From contig JAHFGL010000017.1 in assembly GCA_023247445.1 (NCBI GenBank), positions 1-45,313 of the forward strand: DNA of 45,313 nt, written 5' to 3'. This DNA is from Candidatus Omnitrophota bacterium (GTDB lineage: Bacteria; Omnitrophota; Gorgyraeia; Zapsychrales; Zapsychraceae). Below the pieces are notes generated by a model. That model ran no database searches, was not told the origin of the DNA, and worked only from the letters and a program-made list of their open reading frames with translations. Positions 1 to 7,370 of this stretch are shown in pieces. Positions within the stretch are counted from its first letter, which is position 1. Every line of letters begins with the position of its first letter. The position numbers and the translations under genes are program-made.

Positions 1-1
1 G

Positions 2-325
2 GAGTGGATTTTGATGCAAAAACACCCTGAGATTGGTGAGAGTATTATTAAGCCAATCCGTTCCCTAAATAATTTATGCGATATTATTCGACATCATCAT
101 GAAAAATTAGATGGCAGTGGCTATCCGGATGGTCTTAAGGGCGATCAAATCACTTCTCTTGTGCGTATTACAACCATTGCCGATATTTATGATGCCTTAA
201 CAACAGATCGTCCCTATCGTTCAAAAATGACTTCTAAAGAAGCTTGTGTTATCCTTCGCCAAATGAAGAAAGAGATTGACCAAGACATTGTCGAAGCCTT
301 TATTGAATCATTAAATGAAACTTAA
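2..325 (+). CDS. HD-GYP domain protein, C-terminal part
   Basis: This is the 3' end of a gene that begins before the window. The frame is open from base 2 and reads E-W-I-L before the first internal start codon, matching the E-W-x-I-M-x-x-H-P-E-I-G stretch of HD-GYP domains. Visible motifs are HPEIG and HHEKLDGSGYPDGL, the latter holding the GYP signature, followed by the conserved ADIYDALTTDRPYR segment. HD-GYP proteins hydrolyse c-di-GMP and are often fused to a receiver or sensory domain, which would lie upstream. The family call is secure. The substrate is assumed from the family. A c-di-GMP riboswitch at 24.2 kb shows that this genome uses the signal. Confidence 0.9.
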   Translation, partial: EWILMQKHPEIGESIIKPIRSLNNLCDIIRHHHEKLDGSGYPDGLKGDQITSLVRITTIADIYDALTTDRPYRSKMTSKEACVILRQMKKEIDQDIVEAFIESLNET

Positions 326-345
326 AATCCCACCAATCCTTTTCC

Positions 346-374
346 TTGATTAATTTTATATTTTACGTTATTGT
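346..374 (+). promoter_or_regulatory. Candidate sigma-70 promoter of the integrase-like gene
   Basis: TTGATT (346-351) and TATTGT (369-374) are separated by exactly 17 bases. The expected transcription start is about 380-382, and the ATG of the next gene is at 385 with no Shine-Dalgarno sequence, so the mRNA may be nearly leaderless. Confidence 0.4.
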
Positions 375-384
375 TTGAACCATT

Positions 385-1119
385 ATGGCCGAAGTCCGCA
401 AAATTGGGGAAGAGTATTTTGTTGAATATTATGCGCAGGGGCTTTTATTCCGTAAGATTGGTGGGAAAACCCTCGAGGAAGCCCAACAGGTTTTAAAGAA
501 AATCGAAGACAGCCTACCAGACCAACACCACTGGTATAAAACAAGAGAAGATCCTTTTAATGATGTTTTTACAAATTTTTTAAAATTAGTTGAGTCAGAG
601 TATTCACCTATCACCTATGCCAGATTTGACGCTGTAACCCAAGATTTTAAACGATTTTTATCTTTAAACTTTCCCCAATATAAATTAATATCGCACATAA
701 CGCCGATCGTTATTAGCCGCTACGTTAGCTATTTATCAGCAGAATTAAATTTGAAGAATGATCGAAAGAAATCGCGGTACATCAATTTTTCTTTACTGCT
801 CTTATCAGAAATTTTTAGTCAAGCCATCAATTGGGGCGCTGTTAATGACAATCCTGTTTTACATATCAAACCATTTGGGCGGCAATATTTGAGTCGGTCT
901 TCACGCGTTGCTATTGATATTGATTTTAGTTCTTTAAATAGCGATGATCTTCAAAAAAAGAATTTGGCGCCGAATGTAAAGAAACAGTTGGCTCGACATT
1001 TAATTGAACGGGGAGTAAGGTTGATTCAAATTTTAAAATGGCTAGGAATTTCTGATATCGGGCGATTTTGTTATTTTGGTGAGACGGTGTTTGGGTGTTT
1101 TGAGAAGAAGATTTCTTAG
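385..1119 (+). CDS. Tyrosine-recombinase-like protein lacking the catalytic core
   Basis: The 244-residue product resembles the front of a phage-type integrase. Residues 1-50 look like an arm-type DNA-binding domain. Residues 55-160 are helical like a SAM-like core-binding domain and end in NDNPVLHIKPF, the usual junction to the catalytic domain. The catalytic domain (normally about 180 residues with R-H-R-Y) is reduced to about 70 residues. Its end (ARHLIERGVRLIQILKWLG) resembles the LRHTFATHLLERG...LGH block, but there is no convincing first Arg or final Tyr. It is therefore probably unable to recombine DNA. It could be a decayed integrase or a domesticated DNA-binding remnant. The start at 385 fits the promoter just upstream. 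A tRNA-Ser, a common integrase target, follows 300 bases later. Confidence 0.6.
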   Translation: MAEVRKIGEEYFVEYYAQGLLFRKIGGKTLEEAQQVLKKIEDSLPDQHHWYKTREDPFNDVFTNFLKLVESEYSPITYARFDAVTQDFKRFLSLNFPQYKLISHITPIVISRYVSYLSAELNLKNDRKKSRYINFSLLLLSEIFSQAINWGAVNDNPVLHIKPFGRQYLSRSSRVAIDIDFSSLNSDDLQKKNLAPNVKKQLARHLIERGVRLIQILKWLGISDIGRFCYFGETVFGCFEKKIS

Positions 1120-1123
1120 AGTT

Positions 1124-1394
1124 GAGAGGTGTCTGCCCTGGCGTACTTTGACTTAAGTAGCTTTTAACAAAGTACGTCCCCGTAGCACAGCGAAGGGGAC
1201 TACTATAAAAGATTTGTTGGGTGGTGTCTGCCTTGACGTATTTTGTTTAAACTTATGGAACGAAGTGAACATAAGTTTTAGCAAAATACGCTCCGAAGAA
1301 CGTAGTGATGAGGAGTTACAACAAGCTTAAAATTGAAGAGGTGTCTGCCCTGACTTATCTAATATGATTTTTGTAGTCAGGACTGCACCTCTCC
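1124..1394 (+). repeat. Array of three tRNA-5'-end-mimicking hairpin repeats
   Basis: There is no gene between 1120 and 1427. Instead three units begin with a copy of the downstream tRNA-Ser 5' end. GAGAGGTGTCTG occurs at 1124-1135, GGTGTCTG at 1223-1230 and GAGGTGTCTG at 1338-1347; the tRNA has GGAGAGGTGTCTG at 1428. Each is followed by CC(C/T)TG(A/G)C and a hairpin. Unit 1 has CGTACTTTG (1142-1150) with CAAAGTACG (1168-1176). Unit 2 has CGTATTTTG (1237-1245) with CAAAATACG (1282-1290), and a nested AAACTTATG (1249-1257) with CATAAGTTT (1270-1278). Unit 3 has CCTGACT (1349-1355) with AGTCAGG (1375-1381), plus an outer GAGGTG (1338-1343) with CACCTC (1386-1391). Units 1 and 2 differ by a compensatory C-G to T-A change. 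Function unknown. Confidence 0.7.
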
Positions 1395-1436
1395 TTATCT
1401 AAATATATTTTTTGTTTAATTATTGTAGGAGAGGTG
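1386..1436 (+). promoter_or_regulatory. Alternative hairpin that would sequester the tRNA-Ser(CGA) 5' end
   Basis: CACCTCTCC at 1386-1394 is perfectly complementary over 9 bases to GGAGAGGTG at 1428-1436, the mature tRNA 5' strand. Six of the same bases also close the upstream hairpin with GAGGTG at 1338-1343, so the two pairings exclude each other. The intervening loop begins TTATCTAAAT and ends TTATTGTA, the same loop style as in the upstream hairpin. A role in tRNA processing is inference. Confidence 0.5.
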
Positions 1437-1514
1437 TCTGAGTGGTTGAAGGTAGCGCTCTCGAAAAGCGTTGCCCCCGCAAGGGGGCCGTGAGTTCGAA
1501 TCTCACCCTCTCCG
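1428..1514 (+). tRNA. tRNA-Ser(CGA)
   Basis: An 87-base class II tRNA. The acceptor strands are GGAGAGG and CCTCTCC with discriminator G. The anticodon stem-loop is GCGCT-CTCGAAA-AGCGT, giving anticodon CGA. The long variable arm has a CCCCC/GGGGG stem, and the T-arm is GTGAG-TTCGAAT-CTCAC. No CCA is encoded. Confidence 0.95.
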
Positions 1515-1525
1515 TATTATTACAA

Positions 1526-1621
1526 GAGACCCTGGGTTCTCTCGACTTTTCTAAAATCTGTGGCAGTCGAGACCCCGCTTACCACAGATGTGAGAGAAGC
1601 GGGGGAATCCCAGCCTCTCCG
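1526..1621 (+). other. Kissing-hairpin element A inside a split T-arm-like sequence
   Basis: The sequence reads CTGGG-TTC, an insert, then GAAT-CCCAG and CCTCTCCG. The ends look like a T-arm plus the acceptor 3' end of tRNA-Ser, cut open in the T-loop. The insert holds three perfect 8-bp helices in the order a-b-a'-c-b'-c'. Helix a is TCTCGACT 1540-1547 with 1565-1572, helix b is ATCTGTGG 1556-1563 with 1582-1589, and helix c is CCCCGCTT 1573-1580 with 1597-1604. Helices a and c are adjacent hairpins, and b joins their two loops as a kissing interaction. I know of no named RNA family with this layout. Whether it is RNA or a DNA-level palindrome is not settled. Confidence 0.6.
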
Positions 1622-1632
1622 TTGATTTAAAA

Positions 1633-1729
1633 GAGTAGGAAGAGTTCTCTCGCCTTTGCTAACATCTGTAGAAGGCGAGACCCTGCTTACAGCAGATGGA
1701 AGAAAAGCAGGGGAATCTCACCTTCTCCG
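1633..1729 (+). other. Kissing-hairpin element B, diverged copy of element A
   Basis: Same order of parts as element A. GAG-TTC (1642-1647) and GAAT-CTC (1713-1719) flank the insert. Helix a is TCTCGCCTT 1648-1656 with 1672-1680. Helix b is CATCTG 1663-1668 with CAGATG 1693-1698. Helix c is CCCTGCTT 1681-1688 with 1705-1712. Helices a and c carry base changes relative to copy A on both strands, so pairing is kept while sequence changes. The 3' end (CTCACCTTCTCCG) again imitates the tRNA-Ser 3' end. From 1730 to 1797 I see only an AT-rich stretch with a CTCAAAGGGCTCCG motif (1746-1759) also found near 31.17 kb. Confidence 0.6.
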
Positions 1730-1797
1730 CCAATCTATTTTTAGACTCAAAGGGCTCCGCCAGTTTTTTTAAATAAGAATCTCGCATCTAGATCTTC

Positions 1798-3204
1798 ATG
1801 AATCATTTATCGTCCGCAAAAGAATCTTACCGAGTCCTTATAATCATCGTATTTATTTTTGCCAGTCTTTTACGTTTTTCACTAGCGTTAGTTAACGACG
1901 AATCTAATGATGACCATGTTGAAGTAATCAAAGTTATTCGCGATGAAGGTAGGCTTCCCATCAAAGAAGATTGCCGCGAGTGTTTCCACGCTAAGTTCTA
2001 CCATGCAAGTGTTGCCGGCCTTTTAAAAATATTCTCAATAACGGATGAAATGCTCGTAGTTAAGATCGCCCAAGTTGTTAATGCCCTGGCTGGGATTTTA
2101 ACGCTGTGGATTGTTTATCTTTTTTTAAAAGAGCGGGGACTCAATCCGAAAGTCGAGTTGATTTCATTTGCGTTTATTGCGCTAAATCCAAAATTGATTG
2201 GCATCAATGCCCAGGCAACGAACGACTCTTTCGCTATTTTATTCTCGACAGCGGCTTTATATAATTTGGATAAATATTTTACGTATAATCGGGTGGTGCT
2301 GTTTTGGTGGGCAGTGGTGTATGCTGTGCTGGCGGCTATAACCAAAGCCACAACACTGACATTATCGGCAGGGATTTTTTTAATTCTGTTTATAAAATGT
2401 TTTGTCACGCCGGCCATTGAAATAAAGATTAGACGACAACTGTTCATTCTTATCATTGGTTTTTCTGTGATTTGGTTGAGCATTGTTCCTGCCATAGGAC
2501 AATATTGGACAAATTATCAAAGATACGGATCCCCCATTACCATCGATCTTACTGCAACTGCTTTGCCAGATTTGTGGAAAGAAAAAATATATTATCGCCC
2601 CGGTGTAACATCGTTTACCAATACGTATTTGACCTTTCGTTTTATTGACTTATTTAAACATCCCACGATTCAAACCAATTCCGCTGACAATTATCCAGCG
2701 CATCGGACTTCGTTTTGGACTCAATTATATGGCCGCATGCATTTTGTTCATTTTGATTTTTGGCCGCCATCATGGCAAACAACGGATCCATTTGTTTTAA
2801 ACGTTGGACGTTTGATTTTTCTTCTAGCGCTATGGCCAACGTTGTTGCTCTTAAAGGGAATGGGCGCCGAGTTAAGTTTGCTGATAAGGGCTATAAAGAA
2901 TAAAAGATTCAATTATTTTAAGGATACCAACTCATGGGGGCATTTCATGATCATAGCCCTTAGTCTTTTATCTGTTATTATATTTTCCATGAAATATAAA
3001 GATTTTAGTTCAATGAAGGTTATTTACGTTTTCCCAGCTATTTTGGCCTTTCTTGATTTTTTTATCAAAGGATGCGAGAGCGCTTACAGTAAGAAACAGT
3101 TAGCGAAAATTTGTGATGGAACTTTCGTTGCCCTATTTGTTTTGTACTTTATTGATATTTCAAGTTTGATTATGCAATTATTTAACGCGACCCCACGATT
3201 GTAG
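1798..3204 (+). CDS. GT-C type membrane glycosyltransferase (ArnT/PMT-like)
   Basis: A 468-residue polytopic membrane protein. The first membrane helix (about residues 12-32) leads into an external loop with NDESNDDHVEVI, fitting the acidic active-site loop of GT-C enzymes such as the PMT/ArnT (GT39/GT83) group. At least nine further hydrophobic segments follow. These enzymes move a sugar from a polyprenyl-phosphate carrier to lipid, glycan or protein on the outer face of the inner membrane. The next gene, 13 bases downstream, is another GT-C-like protein, so the two probably work on the same glycan or glycoprotein. Donor and acceptor cannot be read from the sequence. Confidence 0.7.
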   Translation: MNHLSSAKESYRVLIIIVFIFASLLRFSLALVNDESNDDHVEVIKVIRDEGRLPIKEDCRECFHAKFYHASVAGLLKIFSITDEMLVVKIAQVVNALAGILTLWIVYLFLKERGLNPKVELISFAFIALNPKLIGINAQATNDSFAILFSTAALYNLDKYFTYNRVVLFWWAVVYAVLAAITKATTLTLSAGIFLILFIKCFVTPAIEIKIRRQLFILIIGFSVIWLSIVPAIGQYWTNYQRYGSPITIDLTATALPDLWKEKIYYRPGVTSFTNTYLTFRFIDLFKHPTIQTNSADNYPAHRTSFWTQLYGRMHFVHFDFWPPSWQTTDPFVLNVGRLIFLLALWPTLLLLKGMGAELSLLIRAIKNKRFNYFKDTNSWGHFMIIALSLLSVIIFSMKYKDFSSMKVIYVFPAILAFLDFFIKGCESAYSKKQLAKICDGTFVALFVLYFIDISSLIMQLFNATPRL

Positions 3205-3217
3205 GTAAAGACGGATT

Positions 3218-5116
3218 ATGAAAATAGATAAAAAATTATTGGCGGGGATTGTGACCATAGTGGCTATCACCTTTTTGTTTTATGCCCGCGTTTGGAATAA
3301 TGGCTTCATTTGGGATGATGATAGTTACATCACAAAGAATGAGACGCTGAAAACTTTAGAGGGTCTTAAGCGCATATGGATTGAGCCAGGGGCGACACAC
3401 CAATATTATCCTTTGACGTTTACTGTTCTTTGGATTGAACATAAATTGTGGGGGTATGAACCGTTGGGATATCATTTAGTTAATGTTTTTCTTCATGCTC
3501 TAAATGCGATTTTAATATGGTTTATTTTGCGACGATTGATGATAGGAGGAGCGTTCTTTGCCGCTTGTCTTTTTGCTGTTCATCCGGTTCATGTTGAATC
3601 GGTCGCTTGGGTGACTGAGCTTAAGAACGTACTCTCTGGGGCGTTTTATCTTTTGTCGTTATGGTTTTATTTAGTCTTTTGGGAGAAAAAGTATAAAAAT
3701 TTTGGCTTATATGGTATCTCCCTGTTTCTTTTTATTTGTGGCTTATTGAGCAAAACGGTTGTGTGCACACTACCAGTTATTGTTTTATTAATCCTCTGGT
3801 GGAAGGCTGATAATCTAAAACCAAAGGACATTAAATATTTAATCCCACATTTTTTTATTGGAGTTTTGTTAGGAATATTTACGGCGTGGTTTGAACGGCA
3901 CACAGCTGGCGCGCATGGGATCTATTGGGATTTTTCACTGCTCGAGCGCTGTTTGCTGGCCGCAAAAGCATTATGGTTTTATGCGGGCAAACTCATCTGG
4001 CCACATCCTTTATTATTTTTCTATCCTCGCTGGACAATTGATGCCACAGAGTGGATTCAATATATTCCATTACTTGGAACTTTCGTGCTGCTAATTGGCT
4101 TATGGTCTTTACGCAAGAAAACAGGGAAGGGGGCTTTAGTCGCGGTATTATTTTTTATTACCAGTCTATTCCCAGCCCTCGGCTTTTTTAATATTTATTT
4201 TATGCGTTATTCGTTGGTCGCGAACCATTTCAATTATTTGTCCAGCCTTGGCATCCTCGTATTATTATCAGCGATTGGCGCAAGTTTTTTAAGGAAATAT
4301 CCCCAATATTTACGTTATGGTATCTCGATCGCGTTAATTCTTGTTTTAGGAATACTTACTCAAGGCGCAACAACGATGTATAAGAACGAGATGACGTTAT
4401 ACAACAGTATTCTTACGACCGATCCAAATAATTTGATGGCGTATAATAATCGTGGGCTGGTTTATGAATCCAGCGGTCAATATGATTTAGCTTTAAGTGA
4501 TTATGAGAAAGCCATTGAATTAGGTCCGGCATTTGTTGAGGCGCATAATAATCGTGGGTTATTGTATGAAGCGAAGGGCCAATATGATTTGGCCTTGGCT
4601 GATTATAATCGGATACTCATGCTGGAGCCCCAATATCAGGTTCATTATAATCGTGGGAATATTTATTTTAAATTAAAGCAATATGACTTGGCTCTTTTTG
4701 ATTATAATAGGGCCATTCTTTTAAATCCCAAATGTGTCGATGCGTATAATAATCGAGCAATTGTCTATAGCCTGTTGGGCCAATATAATTTGGCCATTAA
4801 AGATTACACCCGAGCTTTATCCATTAAGGAAGATTACACAACTTATTATAATCGGGGATTAGTTTATGAGATGAGCCATCAATATGCGATGGCCATTAGT
4901 GATTATAGTAAGGTTTTGACGATAGATACAAAGAATGCTAACGTTTATTTCCGTCGATCATTACTGAATGAACAAGAAGGGAATATTCAGGGGGCCTTTG
5001 CCGATGCCCTTAAGGCACAATCGTTTGGCTACACAGTTGACCCAAAATATTTTAACCGCCTAGAATCAAAATTAGATAACCATATTTTTAAGGAGACAGA
5101 TCATGGAGCAAAATAG
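3218..5116 (+). CDS. TMTC-like membrane mannosyltransferase with C-terminal TPR repeats
   Basis: A 632-residue protein. Residues 1-390 are a GT-C membrane domain with GFIWDDDSY in the first loop and HPVHVESVAW further on, both typical of the TMTC/DUF1736 group. From about residue 395, some six tetratricopeptide repeats follow (NNRGLVYESSGQYDLALSDY and variants), ending at about 620. TMTC proteins transfer mannose from a lipid carrier to protein, and the TPR part is thought to hold the acceptor. The gene overlaps the next one by 14 bases. The exact sugar and target are unknown. Confidence 0.75.
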   Translation: MKIDKKLLAGIVTIVAITFLFYARVWNNGFIWDDDSYITKNETLKTLEGLKRIWIEPGATHQYYPLTFTVLWIEHKLWGYEPLGYHLVNVFLHALNAILIWFILRRLMIGGAFFAACLFAVHPVHVESVAWVTELKNVLSGAFYLLSLWFYLVFWEKKYKNFGLYGISLFLFICGLLSKTVVCTLPVIVLLILWWKADNLKPKDIKYLIPHFFIGVLLGIFTAWFERHTAGAHGIYWDFSLLERCLLAAKALWFYAGKLIWPHPLLFFYPRWTIDATEWIQYIPLLGTFVLLIGLWSLRKKTGKGALVAVLFFITSLFPALGFFNIYFMRYSLVANHFNYLSSLGILVLLSAIGASFLRKYPQYLRYGISIALILVLGILTQGATTMYKNEMTLYNSILTTDPNNLMAYNNRGLVYESSGQYDLALSDYEKAIELGPAFVEAHNNRGLLYEAKGQYDLALADYNRILMLEPQYQVHYNRGNIYFKLKQYDLALFDYNRAILLNPKCVDAYNNRAIVYSLLGQYNLAIKDYTRALSIKEDYTTYYNRGLVYEMSHQYAMAISDYSKVLTIDTKNANVYFRRSLLNEQEGNIQGAFADALKAQSFGYTVDPKYFNRLESKLDNHIFKETDHGAK

Positions 5117-5447
5117 GCTAACAATGTTGAAGGTCTTATTTGGTGGGATGTCGTTCTTTATGATTTATCTAGTCATTAAAACATCCATCGAAAGTGATAT
5201 GTTTAACTTAAACCCTGTTGTTCTTAATGAGCCTTGGTTTAAGACGACGCTCTTTGACTTTTATTTTAACATTACAATTATTTCAGCATGGATGGTTTAC
5301 AAAGAAGCCAATTGGGTTCGATCAGTTTTTTGGATCCTTGCCTTTATTCTTTTGGGAAGTATTGCCACTGCTTTTTATGTCTTACGGCAACTGCTTAAAT
5401 TAAAACCAGGAGATTCATTTGAAAAAGTTATTTTGAGGAGGACTTAA
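5103..5447 (+). CDS. DUF1475 family small membrane protein
   Basis: A 114-residue protein with three hydrophobic helices. The pattern EPWFKTTLFDFYFN...WMVYKE...WILAFILLGSIATAFYVLRQL matches the DUF1475 family, whose function is unknown. AAGGAGACAG lies just before the ATG at 5103, inside the end of the previous gene, and the next gene begins directly after the stop. DUF1475 and DUF1295 genes often sit beside CFA-type methyltransferase genes, as here, so a role in membrane lipid modification is likely but unproven. Confidence 0.7.
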   Translation: MEQNRLTMLKVLFGGMSFFMIYLVIKTSIESDMFNLNPVVLNEPWFKTTLFDFYFNITIISAWMVYKEANWVRSVFWILAFILLGSIATAFYVLRQLLKLKPGDSFEKVILRRT

Positions 5448-6245
5448 ATGCCGATGGCTGTTCATATTGCTTTAATTGGTTTAACAACGGTGTGTTTCTT
5501 GATGGCGATCGTTTGGATTATTCATTTGGTGATGAAAAATGCCGGTGTGGTTGATGCGTTTTGGGGCATTGGAATCGTCGTCTTAACGGCCATTTATGTT
5601 ATCTGTGGCTGTGGGTTCCAACCACGTAAACGCATGATTTATTTGATGGTTGCTATCTGGGGATTTCGTCTATCAACACACATTATTCGCCGGATGATGC
5701 AGGAACGAAGCGAAGATAGCCGTTATAAAAATATAAGAGAGGCATGGAAAACTCATGTCCCGCTTAAATTCTTTCTTTTCTTTGAATTTCAAGCGCTCTT
5801 ACAAACAGTTCTTTCCGTGCCGTTTCTTTTTATCTGTTTAAACAAAAATCCCTCGATTCAGTGGATAGAATGGGTTGGCGCAGCGATTTGGTTAATGGCC
5901 TTACTTGGTGAGACCATAGCCGATCAACAGTTAAAATCATTTCGTCTGAATCCACAAAATAAAGGTAAAGTTTGTAATATTGGATTATGGAATTATTCGC
6001 GACACCCCAATTATTTTTTTGAATGGCTTGTCTGGGTTGGGTTTGCTGTCTTCGCTTTAGGAAGCCCATATGGATGGACAGGGATTGTTTCCTGTCTCAT
6101 CATGCTTCATTTTCTTCTTAATGTCAGCGGCGTGCCCATGGCGGAGGCTCAATCGATCAAAAGTCGAGGGGATCTTTACCGCGAATATCAACGGACGACA
6201 AGTATTTTTGTTCCGTTACCAAAACGAAAGGTTACGTCATCCTGA
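5448..6245 (+). CDS. DUF1295 family membrane protein (steroid 5-alpha-reductase-like)
   Basis: A 265-residue polytopic protein. Motifs include VDAFWGIG near the start, and LWNYSRHPNYFFEWLVWVGFA with REYQRTTSIFVPLPKR at the end. These are typical of DUF1295, which belongs to the steroid 5-alpha-reductase / isoprenylcysteine methyltransferase membrane fold. An AGGAGG Shine-Dalgarno sequence precedes the ATG. The last codons (TCA-TCC-TGA) lie inside a long palindromic repeat at 6235-6302, which supplies the stop codon. The context suggests reduction or modification of an unsaturated fatty acid or isoprenoid lipid, which is inference. Confidence 0.8.
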   Translation: MPMAVHIALIGLTTVCFLMAIVWIIHLVMKNAGVVDAFWGIGIVVLTAIYVICGCGFQPRKRMIYLMVAIWGFRLSTHIIRRMMQERSEDSRYKNIREAWKTHVPLKFFLFFEFQALLQTVLSVPFLFICLNKNPSIQWIEWVGAAIWLMALLGETIADQQLKSFRLNPQNKGKVCNIGLWNYSRHPNYFFEWLVWVGFAVFALGSPYGWTGIVSCLIMLHFLLNVSGVPMAEAQSIKSRGDLYREYQRTTSIFVPLPKRKVTSS

Positions 6246-6302
6246 AGGAGCAACGCGACTGAAGGATCTCATAAGAGATCCTTCGCTATGCTCAGGATGA
6301 CG
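6235..6302 (+). repeat. Palindromic repeat overlapping the end of the DUF1295 gene
   Basis: An 11-bp outer stem CGTCATCCTGA (6235-6245) pairs with 6292-6302. An inner 10-bp stem GAAGGATCTC (6261-6270) pairs with GAGATCCTTC (6275-6284) around ATAA. CATCCTGA...AAGGATCT palindromes of this type are common intergenic repeats in many environmental bacteria. It has no T-tract, so it is not a typical terminator. Confidence 0.8.
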
Positions 6303-6323
6303 AAAACTATAAGAAATTAGATT

Positions 6324-7370
6324 ATGAAAAAATTAATTTCCCTATCACAAAACTTACTGGAAAAAGGGCTAATCCCTGATCCCGCGATACGTGTCGGGAT
6401 CCGCCAGCTTTTAAAACAAAAACTAATTGATGAGCAAAAGGATGGTTTAGAGTTTGGGCAAGAACGTTTGATCAAGTTTATTAATAAATTAAAGGCGAGC
6501 CCCATTGCCGTTAATACAAAAGAAGCGAATGAACAGCATTATGAGGTGCCTACTGAATTTTTTCAGCTCGTTCTTGGAAAGCACATGAAATACAGCAGCG
6601 GTTATTGGCGGGATGGCGTTATAGATTTTGACCAATCCGAAGAGGATATGCTTGAGATTACTACCGAGCGGGCGGATTTGTCAGATGGCCAATCGATTCT
6701 GGAGCTTGGTTGCGGGTGGGGATCGTTGTCGTTATTTATGGCCAAGAAGTTTCCCAGTAGTCAAATCGTTGCCGTTTCTAATTCCAAAACACAAAAACAA
6801 TATATCGATGCGCAAGCCGCTAGCCGCGGGATCCGTAATCTAGAAATTTTAACCGCTGATATGAATCAATTCCAAATTCATCATAAATTTGATCGAGTGG
6901 TTTCGGTTGAGATGTTTGAACATATGCGCAATTATCAGGCCCTCTTAGAAAAAGTGTCAGGTTTTCTAAAGTCAGAAGGAAAGTTGTTTGTTCATATCTT
7001 TACCCATCGAGAATATGCGTATCTCTATGATGAAACTGATCCGTCGGACTTTATTGGGAAATATTTTTTTACAGGAGGGGTGATGCCTTCCGATAATTTA
7101 TTGTTGTACTTCCAAGATCATTTTCAAATTGAGCACAATTGGCGTGTCAGCGGAACGCATTATCAAAAAACATCAGAAAGCTGGCTTGCACGAATGGATC
7201 AAAATCGAACCAAGATTATTCCAATTCTAAAAGCAACGTATGGACAAAAGGAATATAAGAAATGGTGGAACTATTGGCGCGTCTTTTTTATGGCCTGTGC
7301 AGAGTTGTGGGGATATCGAAACGGAACTGAGTGGATTGTTAGTCATTATCTGTTTAAGAAAAGATCATGA
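6324..7370 (+). CDS. CFA-family SAM-dependent methyltransferase (short form)
   Basis: A 348-residue protein of the cyclopropane-fatty-acyl-phospholipid synthase superfamily. SAM motif I is ELGCGWGSLSLFMAKKFP. Preceding it are EQHYEVPTEFFQLVLGKHMKYSSGYW, the acceptor-binding region, and later SVEMFEHMRNY. It is shorter than classic CFA synthase (about 380-420 residues) because the N-terminal lipid-binding domain is reduced. Such short forms transfer a methyl group to an unsaturated fatty acyl chain. The product may be a cyclopropane, methyl-branched or furan precursor lipid. The stop overlaps the start of the FAD oxidoreductase gene by 4 bases (ATGA), so the two are translationally coupled. 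Confidence 0.8.
   Translation: MKKLISLSQNLLEKGLIPDPAIRVGIRQLLKQKLIDEQKDGLEFGQERLIKFINKLKASPIAVNTKEANEQHYEVPTEFFQLVLGKHMKYSSGYWRDGVIDFDQSEEDMLEITTERADLSDGQSILELGCGWGSLSLFMAKKFPSSQIVAVSNSKTQKQYIDAQAASRGIRNLEILTADMNQFQIHHKFDRVVSVEMFEHMRNYQALLEKVSGFLKSEGKLFVHIFTHREYAYLYDETDPSDFIGKYFFTGGVMPSDNLLLYFQDHFQIEHNWRVSGTHYQKTSESWLARMDQNRTKIIPILKATYGQKEYKKWWNYWRVFFMACAELWGYRNGTEWIVSHYLFKKRS

Noticed and set aside
1124-1394. Repeats as ordinary tandem tRNA pseudogenes
   Set aside because: Only the first 8-12 bases of the tRNA are copied, and the rest are unrelated palindromes; decay of whole tRNA copies would leave anticodon or T-arm traces.
1442-1630. 62-codon ORF across tRNA-Ser(CGA)
   Set aside because: It lies inside the tRNA and the structured element behind it; no coding signal.
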